Positions 6,429 to 15,067 of a stretch of 64,000 nucleotides of DNA are shown here, piece by piece (position 1 is the stretch's first letter; each line of letters starts with the position of its first letter). The stretch is from Spirosoma linguale DSM 74. Lineage in GTDB: Bacteria > Bacteroidota > Bacteroidia > Cytophagales > Spirosomataceae. Both the position numbers and the translations under genes were made by a program. The stretch spans positions 3,939,001-4,003,000 of the forward strand of contig CP001769.1 of NCBI GenBank assembly GCA_000024525.1, in the 5' to 3' direction. The notes beneath the pieces are model-generated. The model worked only from the letters and a program-made list of their open reading frames with translations, was not told the DNA's origin and ran no database searches.

Positions 6429-9314
6429 CTAATTATCTCCTGTCTTTATGACTGGTGAATTGGCCCGGTTCGGTGTTTCGGTGTCTGCTGTGGCCGATAC
6501 GGGCGGTGTATCCAGATGATTCCAGTTGATCAGCACGTTCCAGAGTAGCGGGGCGTCGTGGTGGTTGAGGTACCGATGCAGTGGATCGAAGGTGAAAGCA
6601 ATGACCCGGCCGCTACCCACCGGCACGTTGAAAATCCCGCCATGCCCAATGATCGTCTGCTCATTGCGAACCATCCCTGACACCACATACGGGTCTTCTT
6701 TTTTGGGTGTCGCCTTCGCTTCTTTAGCCGGTTTTTTATCGGGCATGCCCATAATCAGTCCCTTGTATTCTTCTTCGTCTTTGAGCGGTTTGGTGCCATA
6801 CTGCATCAGCATCATGTCGCGGTTATGCTTTTTTGTTTGCAGCAACGGAGCAATTCCCCGAAAAATGGGAAAGATTTCGGGAAAGCCGTACATAACGGGG
6901 CTATCGGGACGCCGGTTTTTCACCGTTACGATGGAGCCCGGATGAAACAGCGTAGGAGCCGCCACTTCGTCCAGATCGCGGGTGATGCCCGCTTCGGCAA
7001 CCATGAGCGATGAATTGTCAAGCGTGACAAGCACACCGCCCTGTTCGACGAACTGTTTCAGTTTATCGACGCCGTCGAATCCGGGCCCACCGGTAATATC
7101 GCTGCTGGCGTCCGGGAAACCATGCGATGGAAACTCGGGCGTTCTGGTGTACGGCAGGGGACCGAATCGTTTGTCGATTTCATGGATAAAGTTGGTCGAT
7201 GTGCCGCGCATCCGGGGAATGAGAATCACATCGAACTTCTTCCGCAAATCGCCCGCTTTCAGGTGGTCTTTGTTGATGGACATATATGGAATACCGCGCT
7301 GCTCGAACGTATACCGCGCCCAGCCTTCATCCTGCGTGTTGTACCAGCTGTGGTAAATGGCCACCCGAGGCAGAGTAACCTCGTGCTGCCGCAAGGGCGA
7401 TCCAACACCCATGGGCTCCGCTTTTGTTGCCTGTAAATCCAGCCCAAACTGCGCTGCCAGTTTCTTGGCCTGATCGCCTGTGAGTCCTTTGAACACCACT
7501 GCACCCGCCGACAGCGTGTCTTTTAGTCCGCCGAACGTAGCTTTGGTATCGAGCACAACGGCTTTTGCCTGCTTGCTCTGCCCTTTCAGCCAAAGCAGGG
7601 CGGGCAGCACATTGGTTTGGGCTTTGTAGTTGAGAACATAGTTTGTTCCCTCTCCCTCCATCGTCCCCGCATAATTAACATTCTCGCTCAGGAGTTTAAG
7701 CTCACTGGGTACATAGTTGACGCTATCTTCGGCTTTTACGTCCACCCCATACAGGTAACCCAGCGTCCACGCAATATCGTCGTAGGGGGGAAATTTCGCT
7801 TCTTTCGGGTAGTTCTGCTTCGTTAGCAGTGAAACGGCCAGATTGCGGTAGGGCTGGTTCAGCAACACGACATAATCGCCTTTGTTCTTGCCCGACTCCG
7901 CCTGATGAACTTCAATGGCCTGCGTACGCAGTTGATTGACCAGGTAAGCCGCCATAGCCGGGTCGCGCTGATTTTTGGGAATAACGAACGCACGTGGCGT
8001 TTCTTCCGTCCCTTTTTTGATGTTGTTCAGCCCTTTCTGATAGAAGTTTTTTAACAACAGCCGACTATTCGTGGCGCCGTACGACAGCGATGCCAGCACC
8101 CCGGCCTGCATGTAATTGATGCCATTCCGGTACGACCAGTAAACTTTTTCGGTGGGCGGCACGGGCCGATACCATTCTTTCGTAGTGGCGGGGTCGCCCG
8201 CGTATTTCTGCTCGGCCAGATCGCGCAGGTAGGTGTTCGCCCCGGCGTTCCCGAAGGTTTCATAAAAACGGCCAACGGCATTGTGGTTATTGGAAATCCA
8301 GAGTGCATAACCAGGATACCAGCCATCGTAAAACGCCCACGTAAACACGCCCGGAACTCCCTGCGAGGCCAGTGTCGTGATGTCGTGGTGCGCCATGATC
8401 TGCCATTCGCCAATGGTGATCGGGTCGATGGTTTCGTTATACGGCCCTGTTCCGGTGGATATGTACAGCAACGGGACGGACTCGTGCAGGTCGAGACTGG
8501 CAGTGGGATGCCATTCGTAAAAGATTTTATAGAGCGCTTTCGTCAACTCCTGCGATGCCTGTAAACCATCCCGGTTGTTATCGTGGTAGGTGTATTTTCC
8601 CCAGTACGGTGGCGATTTCGGAAACCCGTCATCGTACTCTTTCCGGCCTTTGGTATAGCGGTTGTACCAGTCGACCTGTTTATCCCAGCCGTCGGGTTCC
8701 GACACCGGATTGATTAGCACAATGATGTTATCCCGAATCGTCTTTATCTCGGGCGACTGGCTGGTAACCAACCGGTAAGCCAGCTCCATCAGCATCTCCG
8801 GTGACCCCATTTCGGGCGAGTGCAGGCCACCGTTGAGGTAGTACACCAGCTTGGTATCACCCAGAATCTTTTCAACATCCTGACTCCCTACTTTACGGGG
8901 GTCGGCCAGCAGGGCGAGTTGCTTTTTATAGTGATCGAGCCGCTTCATGGCGTCTTCACTGCCGATAACCACCAACTGAATCGGGCGCCCCTCCTCCGTA
9001 GTACTAACCTGCTGTACACTGATGTTGGGTGACGTCTGAGCCAGTTTCTGATAATAGCCATAAATCTCGGGCGTGCGGTGAATGACGCCGGGCGTGCCCA
9101 CAATCTGACCGAAATGTTTGAGCGGAGATGGGATTTTAGGGTCGTCGGGCAGGTTCAGCACCGAAGCAGGCAGAAACCGGGCATCTGTCGTGTATTCCCT
9201 GATCTTCTGGTTATACAGCTCGTCTATTTTTTGCGCCTGTACAGACAGGCTACCCAAGGCAAGTCCCGTTACGAGTGCCGACCTGAGTGGTAATTTGTCA
9301 GTAAAAATCTTCAT
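6429..9314 (-). CDS. Secreted M14-family zinc carboxypeptidase-like protein
   Basis: A 961-residue exported protein. The signal peptide is about residues 1-28 (ending SVQAQ). The M14 zinc site is visible as H165-S-P-E168 (GGLHSPEMGSPE) and H277 (SLDLHESVP), with the substrate-side INPVSEPDGW and DNNRDG motifs between. Beyond about residue 330 the protein is much longer than pancreatic-type carboxypeptidases; this part includes a late GATase-like region (RFGPLPYTRTPEF to LVTLDNSSL). Such large M14 proteins are common in Bacteroidota and likely degrade peptides in the periplasm. The ATG at 9314 begins a clear signal peptide. The S9 peptidase is encoded just upstream on the same strand, with a hairpin between. 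Confidence 0.85.
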   Translation of the reverse strand: MKIFTDKLPLRSALVTGLALGSLSVQAQKIDELYNQKIREYTTDARFLPASVLNLPDDPKIPSPLKHFGQIVGTPGVIHRTPEIYGYYQKLAQTSPNISVQQVSTTEEGRPIQLVVIGSEDAMKRLDHYKKQLALLADPRKVGSQDVEKILGDTKLVYYLNGGLHSPEMGSPEMLMELAYRLVTSQSPEIKTIRDNIIVLINPVSEPDGWDKQVDWYNRYTKGRKEYDDGFPKSPPYWGKYTYHDNNRDGLQASQELTKALYKIFYEWHPTASLDLHESVPLLYISTGTGPYNETIDPITIGEWQIMAHHDITTLASQGVPGVFTWAFYDGWYPGYALWISNNHNAVGRFYETFGNAGANTYLRDLAEQKYAGDPATTKEWYRPVPPTEKVYWSYRNGINYMQAGVLASLSYGATNSRLLLKNFYQKGLNNIKKGTEETPRAFVIPKNQRDPAMAAYLVNQLRTQAIEVHQAESGKNKGDYVVLLNQPYRNLAVSLLTKQNYPKEAKFPPYDDIAWTLGYLYGVDVKAEDSVNYVPSELKLLSENVNYAGTMEGEGTNYVLNYKAQTNVLPALLWLKGQSKQAKAVVLDTKATFGGLKDTLSAGAVVFKGLTGDQAKKLAAQFGLDLQATKAEPMGVGSPLRQHEVTLPRVAIYHSWYNTQDEGWARYTFEQRGIPYMSINKDHLKAGDLRKKFDVILIPRMRGTSTNFIHEIDKRFGPLPYTRTPEFPSHGFPDASSDITGGPGFDGVDKLKQFVEQGGVLVTLDNSSLMVAEAGITRDLDEVAAPTLFHPGSIVTVKNRRPDSPVMYGFPEIFPIFRGIAPLLQTKKHNRDMMLMQYGTKPLKDEEEYKGLIMGMPDKKPAKEAKATPKKEDPYVVSGMVRNEQTIIGHGGIFNVPVGSGRVIAFTFDPLHRYLNHHDAPLLWNVLINWNHLDTPPVSATADTETPNRANSPVIKTGDN

Positions 9315-9346
9315 ATAGTTAGCTGATTGGTTAAGGAAAATAGATA

Positions 9347-9377
9347 GGTCGTTCCGGTGCTGTAGACCGGAACGACC
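9347..9377. repeat. Hairpin between the two peptidase genes
   Basis: A 12-bp perfect stem (GGTCGTTCCGGT at 9347-9358 and its complement at 9366-9377), 7-nt loop. It lies in the 81-bp gap between the S9 and M14 peptidase genes, both on the minus strand. It could attenuate or terminate S9 transcription. Confidence 0.6.
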
Positions 9378-9395
9378 CATCGTGTAAAACTTGAA

Positions 9396-11525
9396 TTACT
9401 GCCGGGGCTTCATCAGTTTTCGTTTGAAATAGTCGGCGGTGGCGGCACTCATTTTGATGGCGTTGCTGTGCTTCATCCAGTGGTGCGTATCGTCGACAAT
9501 GACCAGTGTTTCCATCGGAACGCCCTGCTTGTCCAGACGCCGGACCAGATCGGTACTCTGATTGAACCGAACGTTGCGGTCGTCGTCGCCGTGAATGATC
9601 AAGACGGGTGATGTCCAGCTGCTCACCGACGACACAGGCGACGATTCCCACACTACTTTAGCGGCTTTTTCAGCATCGGGGATTTTCTCGTAGCGGTCGG
9701 TCTGGCTGAGGCCGTAACGTTGCTGGCTCCAGTCGTGAACGCCGTGAATATCGACGCCAGCCGCAAACAGTTTAGAGTCGCGTGCGAGGGCCAACGCCGT
9801 GAGGTAGCCGCCATACGAACCACCGTAAATACCAATTTTAGTAGCGTCGACCTGGGGTTGCTCGGCAAGCCAGACGGCTGCTGCCCGAACGTCCTGGTAT
9901 TCCGATGCCCCATTGGCACCGCCATTGGCCGGTTGATGAAAATCGTAACCGTAGCCAATACCCAGCCGGTAATTCACGGACAACACCATAAATCCCTGAC
10001 TGGCCAGGTATTGGTTGAGGGCATACGAATTGGCGTAATAATCCGAGTAATTCCAGCCCAGCAGCATCTGGCGGGGCGGGCCACCGTGTACATAAATCAA
10101 CGCGGGTTTCTTGCCCGCTCCGCCCCCTGTAGGCTCAAACAGCTGCCCATGTACGGTCATGCCGTCCGGTGCCTTAAAGACCACCTGTTTGGGCGTCACC
10201 AGCTGGTTTTGCGGAAAACTGGCAGGCACCAGATTCTGTGCCAGAACCCTGGGCGCTCCCTTCGTGAAGGCCATAACGGTTGGCAGTGGCGGGCGCTGGG
10301 TCGTGGCACTGATCATGGCTATCGTGGCGCCATCGCCCGTAACCACCGGTGTCCATTCCAGACCGGCTCCGGGAGTGAGTACTTCCATGGCGGCTTTGTC
10401 GACGGGAACCCTGACTACGTGCCGACGGTCGATATCCAGCTTGTCGGGGCCGGTATTACCACTGAACAGAAGCCATTTACGGTCGTGAGTCAGCGTAATG
10501 TGTTCAGCCATAAAAGGCGCGGGCGTCAGCAGCAGCGGTGCGCCCCCCGACGACGCAATGGAATACAGATGGGGCCAGCCGTCCTGATAGGATAAGAAAA
10601 CAATCCGGTCGCCAGCTGCCCAGTGCAGGTTGAATCCACCGTGCGTAGTGGGCTGCGAACCGGCCAGTGTTTTGGGAGCCTGCCAGATTTGCGAAGCCGT
10701 GCCTGACGCCACATCGGCGGTCCAGATTGACCAGGGGCGGTGTTTACGGGTCAGGATAGAGTCGGGCGCACCACCGGAGCCGGGTGTGCGGACAAACACC
10801 AGCCGCTTGCCATCCGGCGACCAGCGAGGTGAATCATCCTGCGAGAACGATGGGGCAATCCAGGTAATGGGCGTAGTTTCGTTGGTAAATACGCCCAAAA
10901 ACGCGTGGTCTTTCCGGTCGCAGACAAACGCCAGTTTCGACCCATCCGGCGACCATTGGAGGGAGCTGTTCGTGCCCCGTGCGGTAAACAGGGCTTTTGC
11001 GGCCGTAGACCCGTCGATGGGCGAAACCCAGACCTGACCACCTTTTATAAAAGCAATCCGGGCTGGCGTGCCCGGATCATTTGTCGGCGAAATAACCGGC
11101 GCATCGCCTTCTGCAATAGCTTTAGGTTCGCCACCCGCGAAAGGTACCGTCCAGATCTGCACTTTGGGGGGCGTTGGCGACGATAGTGTGTTGACCGGGA
11201 GTTCATCATCCCAGTTGGAGCCGTGGTCGCCACCACGCACATAAACGACCCATTTCCCATCATCGGAAATAGACAAACTGGTTAGCTCCTGCCCGTCATC
11301 ATCCGTGTAATTTGTGAGTTTTCGCGGAGCAAAATCGGGGCCTTCCGCTACATATATGTTGCGTTTGCCCTGCTCGGCAAATGCCCACGCAATCCGCGAG
11401 CCCTGGGCTGCGCTGGTTAACTCCGTCGGGAAAGGGTAGCTTTTAATGGATTCGAGGGAGAACGTTTGTGCCTGAGCGAACTGGTAAATTCCCAGTAGCA
11501 GGCATAGCCACGTAAACTTTTTCAT
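9396..11525 (-). CDS. Secreted S9-family (prolyl oligopeptidase-type) serine peptidase
   Basis: A 709-residue peptidase with signal peptide MKKFTWLCLLLGIYQFAQAQ. Residues about 30-420 are a beta-propeller with TolB/WD-like repeats (for example SPDGSKLAFVCDR and WSPDGKRLVFVRTP). Residues about 440-709 are an alpha/beta-hydrolase. The catalytic triad is visible: S570 in GGSYGG, an Asp in HGDDDRN (about 648) and a His in DDTHHW (about 681). The HGGP oxyanion motif occurs earlier in the domain. It resembles the dipeptidyl/acylaminoacyl peptidases used by Bacteroidota for periplasmic peptide breakdown, and likely works with the M14 enzyme encoded next. Confidence 0.9.
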   Translation of the reverse strand: MKKFTWLCLLLGIYQFAQAQTFSLESIKSYPFPTELTSAAQGSRIAWAFAEQGKRNIYVAEGPDFAPRKLTNYTDDDGQELTSLSISDDGKWVVYVRGGDHGSNWDDELPVNTLSSPTPPKVQIWTVPFAGGEPKAIAEGDAPVISPTNDPGTPARIAFIKGGQVWVSPIDGSTAAKALFTARGTNSSLQWSPDGSKLAFVCDRKDHAFLGVFTNETTPITWIAPSFSQDDSPRWSPDGKRLVFVRTPGSGGAPDSILTRKHRPWSIWTADVASGTASQIWQAPKTLAGSQPTTHGGFNLHWAAGDRIVFLSYQDGWPHLYSIASSGGAPLLLTPAPFMAEHITLTHDRKWLLFSGNTGPDKLDIDRRHVVRVPVDKAAMEVLTPGAGLEWTPVVTGDGATIAMISATTQRPPLPTVMAFTKGAPRVLAQNLVPASFPQNQLVTPKQVVFKAPDGMTVHGQLFEPTGGGAGKKPALIYVHGGPPRQMLLGWNYSDYYANSYALNQYLASQGFMVLSVNYRLGIGYGYDFHQPANGGANGASEYQDVRAAAVWLAEQPQVDATKIGIYGGSYGGYLTALALARDSKLFAAGVDIHGVHDWSQQRYGLSQTDRYEKIPDAEKAAKVVWESSPVSSVSSWTSPVLIIHGDDDRNVRFNQSTDLVRRLDKQGVPMETLVIVDDTHHWMKHSNAIKMSAATADYFKRKLMKPRQ

Positions 11526-11756
11526 GAGCGCGCTATAAAAGATAAAGAGCCTGATTAGCTTGTTTGTGAAACAAACTCAAATAAGCTGTTTATTTCTTGT
11601 TTTACCCACCTGTCAGAATAAAATTCTACCAATCACCCTTATTGTACCAGTAGACTACCGAGAGCATCTGTTTTCAATCCACGAGTCGACAACTTATTGG
11701 CATCGTCTCCAAACATCCGGGTAAGCGCGATAGTTGAATACAAAATTTAAGACGTT

Positions 11757-12386
11757 ATGAATTTATACGAAAGCGTATTCGCCCACAATCGTCAGTGGGT
11801 TACTGACCAATTAGCACTGGACCCGGAATATTTCAACCGCATGGCCGACGGCCAGCAACCGGAATTCCTCTACATTGGGTGTTCGGACAGTCGAGTACAA
11901 CCCGAAGACTTCATGGGTGTCAAGCCCGGTGAAGTATTCGTTCACCGTAACATTGCCAACCTGGTTCCGAACAACGATACCAACGCTTACTCGGTGGTAC
12001 AGTATGCCGTGCAGCATCTACAGGTGCAACATATCATTATATGCGGCCACTATGGTTGCGGAGGTGTTAGGGCGGCTTTGGACAATAAAGACCTGGGCGC
12101 ACTCAATAGCTGGATTCGTAATATCGACGATGTCTATCGCCTGCATCGACAGGAGTTAGATGCCCTGCCGGATGAAGCAGCCCGCTTCCGTCGACTGGTC
12201 GAGCTTAACGTTCAGGAACAATGCCTGAACATCATGAAACTATCGTATGTGCAACAAGCCCGGGCCAAAGGCGACTACCCGCGTATTCACGGCTGGGTGT
12301 ATGACATCGCTCAGGGCACCGTCGTGGACCTGAAGATCAACATGGCTAATTTTAAAGAAGAATTGGCGTTATACCGGCTGGACTAA
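11757..12386 (+). CDS. Beta-class carbonic anhydrase
   Basis: A 209-residue cytoplasmic enzyme that interconverts CO2 and bicarbonate. The zinc ligands are C42 (GCSDSR, with the D44/R46 dyad), H98 and C101 (GHYGCGG). FVHRNIANLV and a length near 210 residues are typical of the beta class. The 231-bp upstream gap is shared with the divergent S9 peptidase gene. A strong hairpin follows the stop. Confidence 0.95.
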   Translation: MNLYESVFAHNRQWVTDQLALDPEYFNRMADGQQPEFLYIGCSDSRVQPEDFMGVKPGEVFVHRNIANLVPNNDTNAYSVVQYAVQHLQVQHIIICGHYGCGGVRAALDNKDLGALNSWIRNIDDVYRLHRQELDALPDEAARFRRLVELNVQEQCLNIMKLSYVQQARAKGDYPRIHGWVYDIAQGTVVDLKINMANFKEELALYRLD

Positions 12387-12417
12387 TGACAGTGATCGGT
12401 ATAAACTGGTTGCTGTC

Positions 12418-12477
12418 AGCCCGGTCGTTGTCGTGGTGTCAGTTTTGAGAAACTGACACCACGACAACGACCGGGCT
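12418..12477. terminator. 28-bp perfect stem-loop between convergent genes
   Basis: Arms 12418-12445 and 12450-12477 are perfectly complementary over 28 bp with a TGAG loop. It sits between the carbonic anhydrase stop (12386) and the ferredoxin stop (12498), which converge, so it most likely terminates both. It is far longer than a normal intrinsic terminator. Confidence 0.75.
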
Positions 12478-12497
12478 TCTTACAGGACTACATATCA

Positions 12498-12821
12498 TCA
12501 GTCGGGCTCGTCACTTTTGATTCGGAATACAGCCCCTTCTATCGCTTCATTCACCCGAATCTGGCAGGCCAGTCGGCTATCGAAATCAGCATCGGGTAAC
12601 GTGTCGAGCATGTCGAGTTCGGCATCCTGGGCGGCTGGCAAATCATCGAATCCGTTTAGTACCTGAACGTGGCAGGTTGCGCAAAGGGCCATGCCTCCGC
12701 ACGTAGCCAGAATCTTGTAATCGGATGCTTTCAGCACCTCCATCAGGCTCAGGTTGATCCCTTCGGGAATTTCGAGGTCCTGCCGCTCGCCGTTGCGGTC
12801 TTCTATAGTGAAATTGATCAT
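12498..12821 (-). CDS. [2Fe-2S] ferredoxin
   Basis: A 107-residue plant/adrenodoxin-type ferredoxin. The cluster ligands are C41, C47, C50 (ATCGGMALCATC) and C86 (RLACQI), the spacing of ISC/adrenodoxin-like ferredoxins. The ATG at 12821 starts right at the first beta strand (MINFTIED). The ferredoxin-NADP reductase-like gene lies immediately upstream on the same strand, so they form a reductase-carrier pair. The 130-bp spacer between them is filled by a structured inverted repeat (12840-12942). Confidence 0.92.
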   Translation of the reverse strand: MINFTIEDRNGERQDLEIPEGINLSLMEVLKASDYKILATCGGMALCATCHVQVLNGFDDLPAAQDAELDMLDTLPDADFDSRLACQIRVNEAIEGAVFRIKSDEPD

Positions 12822-12839
12822 TGTTGTATGTGGATAAAT

Positions 12840-12942
12840 GGCTGGCGCGAGTATCAACTCGTGCCTTTTGATGAAGTCAGTATCCACTGACGCAAGCGAA
12901 TGCTTGCTAAATAAAAGGCACGAGTTGATACCCGCGCCAGCC
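12840..12942. repeat. Compound inverted repeat with two internal hairpins (cloverleaf-like)
   Basis: The outer arms 12840-12869 and 12913-12942 match at 29 of 30 positions. The region they enclose contains two further perfect 6-bp hairpins that abut: GTCAGT-ATCC-ACTGAC (12876-12891) and GCAAGC-GAAT-GCTTGC (12892-12907). Folded, this gives one long stem ending in a multi-branch junction. It lies between the reductase and ferredoxin genes and would be present in their shared transcript. Confidence 0.75.
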
Positions 12943-12951
12943 ACTCACTCG

Positions 12952-13956
12952 TTAAAAAGTAGGAACACCGTTCACGGTGGTGTATTTGAAACTCAGTTTC
13001 TGGTCGGGGTGCACATGCCGGAATGCACTCTGGCACATGAGTGCCGCTTCATGGAAACCGCATAAGATCAGCTTCAGCTTACCCGGATACGTGTTTATAT
13101 CACCAATGGCATAAATACGGTCCACGTTGGTGGAATAATCGGTAGTGTTAACGCTGATGGCGGCTTTGTCGATGGTAAGTCCCCAATCGGCGATGGGCCC
13201 GAGCTTGGGCGTCAGGCCGAAGAGCGGAATCAGGTGGTCGGCTTCAATGGTTTTTACGGATTTATCTTTTGCCGTAATGCTCACCTCCTGCAAATGCCCG
13301 TTCCCGTTGATGCTGGTAATGTTCGATTGCAGCACCAGGTTGATCTTGCCCTGACTTGCCAGATGGAACACCTTTTCGGCCGAATCGGGAGCGCCCCGGA
13401 ACGTATCACTTCGGTGAACCAGCGTTACTTCACTGGCGATGTTGGACAGAAAAACCGTCCAGTCGAGGGCCGAGTCTCCCCCACCGGCCAGTACCACCCG
13501 GCGGTCACGCAGTTGCTCGGGATTCTTCACCATGTAGGCAACGCCCTTACCTTCAAATCGTTCGAGGTTCACAATTTCCGGCTTACGCGGCTCAAAGCAG
13601 CCCAGACCACCGGCAATGACCACCACCTGGCAGTGGACGGCTGTGCCCTCATTTGTAGTCACTATGTAGGACCCATCGGGTTGCGTGTCGAGCCCGTCGA
13701 CACGCTCGCCCAGTGTAAACCCCGGATTGAAAGGCGCAATTTGCTCCATCAGGTTATCGACCAGCGTTTGAGCGTTTACAGCCGGATAGCCCGGAATATC
13801 GTAGATTGGTTTCTGCGGATAAATCTCCGAAAGCTGACCACCCACCTGCGGCAGGGCATCGATCAGGTGGCAGCGCATTTTCAATAAACCGGCTTCAAAA
13901 ACGGCGAACAGACCCACCGGACCCGCGCCTATTATGCACATATCTGTTGTTATCAT
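12952..13956 (-). CDS. Thioredoxin-reductase-like ferredoxin-NADP(+) reductase
   Basis: A 334-residue flavoprotein. FAD binding is marked by IIGAGPVG (residues 8-15) and the C-terminal IYAIGDINTYPGKLKLILCGFHEA. NADPH binding is marked by VVLAGGGDSALDW (about 158-170) followed by VTLVHRS. It lacks the CxxC redox pair of true thioredoxin reductase, as expected for the YumC-type ferredoxin/flavodoxin-NADP reductases of Firmicutes and Bacteroidota. The ferredoxin encoded next is the obvious partner. The pair would supply reduced ferredoxin to a monooxygenase, desaturase or Fe-S assembly; no such acceptor is adjacent. Confidence 0.87.
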   Translation of the reverse strand: MITTDMCIIGAGPVGLFAVFEAGLLKMRCHLIDALPQVGGQLSEIYPQKPIYDIPGYPAVNAQTLVDNLMEQIAPFNPGFTLGERVDGLDTQPDGSYIVTTNEGTAVHCQVVVIAGGLGCFEPRKPEIVNLERFEGKGVAYMVKNPEQLRDRRVVLAGGGDSALDWTVFLSNIASEVTLVHRSDTFRGAPDSAEKVFHLASQGKINLVLQSNITSINGNGHLQEVSITAKDKSVKTIEADHLIPLFGLTPKLGPIADWGLTIDKAAISVNTTDYSTNVDRIYAIGDINTYPGKLKLILCGFHEAALMCQSAFRHVHPDQKLSFKYTTVNGVPTF

Positions 13957-14351
13957 GTTGGGTTGTGAACGGGCTCGGTTTGCCTTTCCCGTTCGTCTTT
14001 AGTTGTGTGTCGGCTAATGGCTCTGCCGACATGAAGACCCGGCTCTTCTGTTGAGACCTTGTCATCATGCGTTGCAAAGGTAGGCCCGGCGCACCCTCGC
14101 GGTAAATCATATCTGGTAATGAAGTATTAACAAATGGAATGATAACCGCATTCATCAGGAGGCTTCAAAATCAGGCAAAAAAGCCTGAAATAGCCAGTAG
14201 AAAGGTTATTCACTTCCTCATCTCCGTTTCCTAATTAATCGATCTGGAGGTAGGCCCGAAGCTCTTTCGCCGGGTTTAGATTGTGTATCGAACAGGGCTG
14301 TACAGCGGTGCAGAAAAGACAAATACCAACTTATAAACTCTCTCAACGGAT
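13957..14351. other. 395-bp divergent intergenic region
   Basis: It separates the reductase gene (minus strand) from the WGxxGxxG gene (plus strand) and presumably holds promoters for both. A small perfect hairpin, TCAGGC-AAAAAA-GCCTGA, is at 14171-14188. I see no plausible coding sequence. Confidence 0.5.
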
Positions 14352-14807
14352 ATGAAAAAAATACGCGCAACCGTGCCGGTGTTTTTCCTGGCAATACTTC
14401 TATCAATTGTAAACCCGGTGCTGGCCCAGACCCGAAGTGATCAAAACTCCGACCCCTATGCGGAGGCTTCCCAGAATGACCGGGGAAAGGACAATTCCGT
14501 AAGCTTAGGCTGGATTGGCTTGCTGGGACTGGCGGGCCTGTTGGGTCTCCGACGCCGAAAAGGCGGAACCACCACAACAACGATGCGAACGGTTACCATC
14601 GTTACGAGTACCCTGATTTTAGGCGCAACCTTAGCCACCGTTACCCCCGCTAATAGTCAGAACCAGTCAACCGACAAGGGATTAGATGACGATAATACAG
14701 TACATACCGGGCAGCGAGACACCGAAGACCATGAAACCAATTACGACTGGGTTGGCTTTTTCGGCCTGGCCGGGCTGGTTGGGGTGATAGGCCCCCGGCA
14801 ACGGTAA
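14352..14807 (+). CDS. Tandem WGxxGxxG-type surface protein, two fused units
   Basis: A 151-residue exported protein with two consecutive units. Unit 1 (residues 1-78) has a signal peptide (FFLAILLSIVNPVLAQ), a short acidic/polar linker, then WIGLLGLAGLLGLRRRK, which is a WGxxGxxG C-terminal signal with a basic tail. Unit 2 (about 79-151) starts with MRTVTIVTSTLILGATLATV, itself like a signal peptide, then another polar linker and WVGFFGLAGLVGV followed by GPRQR. WGxxGxxG proteins are normally single short precursors. Here two are joined in frame through a GGTTTTT link. Function is unknown; sorting at the cell surface is inferred from the signal type. Confidence 0.75.
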   Translation: MKKIRATVPVFFLAILLSIVNPVLAQTRSDQNSDPYAEASQNDRGKDNSVSLGWIGLLGLAGLLGLRRRKGGTTTTTMRTVTIVTSTLILGATLATVTPANSQNQSTDKGLDDDNTVHTGQRDTEDHETNYDWVGFFGLAGLVGVIGPRQR

Positions 14808-14820
14808 ACGTTGGGCGTTG

Positions 14821-14934
14821 GGCGTAGTCTCAGACTACGCCCCGGTGTTTCCCGGTCTCTGACCGGTGTAAATAACTAGCCTGTCACTCCGGTCGGAGAC
14901 CGGAAAACGCACCGACGTAGTCACAGACTACGCC
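14821..14934. repeat. Imperfect nested inverted repeat
   Basis: The halves 14821-14868 and 14886-14934 are largely complementary. Each half contains a self-palindrome: GGCGTAGTCT-C-AGACTACGCC at the left end and CGTAGTC-ACA-GACTACG at the right. A CCGGTCTC/GAGACCGG stem lies within. The TAGTC...GACTA module recurs at the tip of the hairpin at 52414-52482. It follows the WGxxGxxG gene by 13 bp. Confidence 0.6.
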
Positions 14935-14945
14935 GATCGACCTGC

Positions 14946-15027
14946 CAAACGGTTGAGTCGGGGCTAATTTTCAAACGCCATTCCTGAAGATATGGCGTTT
15001 GAAAATTAGCCCCGACTCAACCGTTTG
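14946..15027. repeat. 36-bp perfect inverted repeat
   Basis: Arms 14946-14981 and 14992-15027 are perfectly complementary over 36 bp, with a 10-nt loop. The inner part reads CAAACGCCAT...ATGGCGTTTG, the same as the inner part of the hairpin at 17351-17423, while the outer parts of the two differ. It ends 40 bp before the beta-helix gene. Confidence 0.75.
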
Positions 15028-15067
15028 CTGTATATTTACAGCTTACCTTTCCTAACCCGCAACCCCG

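Noticed and set aside
9720..10595. 291-codon plus-strand frame opposite the S9 peptidase
   Set aside because: The S9 gene on the minus strand has signal peptide, propeller and catalytic triad. The antisense frame is a GC-rich-codon artefact.
13234..13887. 217-codon plus-strand frame opposite the ferredoxin reductase
   Set aside because: The minus-strand frame encodes a complete flavoprotein with FAD and NADPH motifs; the opposite frame has no recognisable features.
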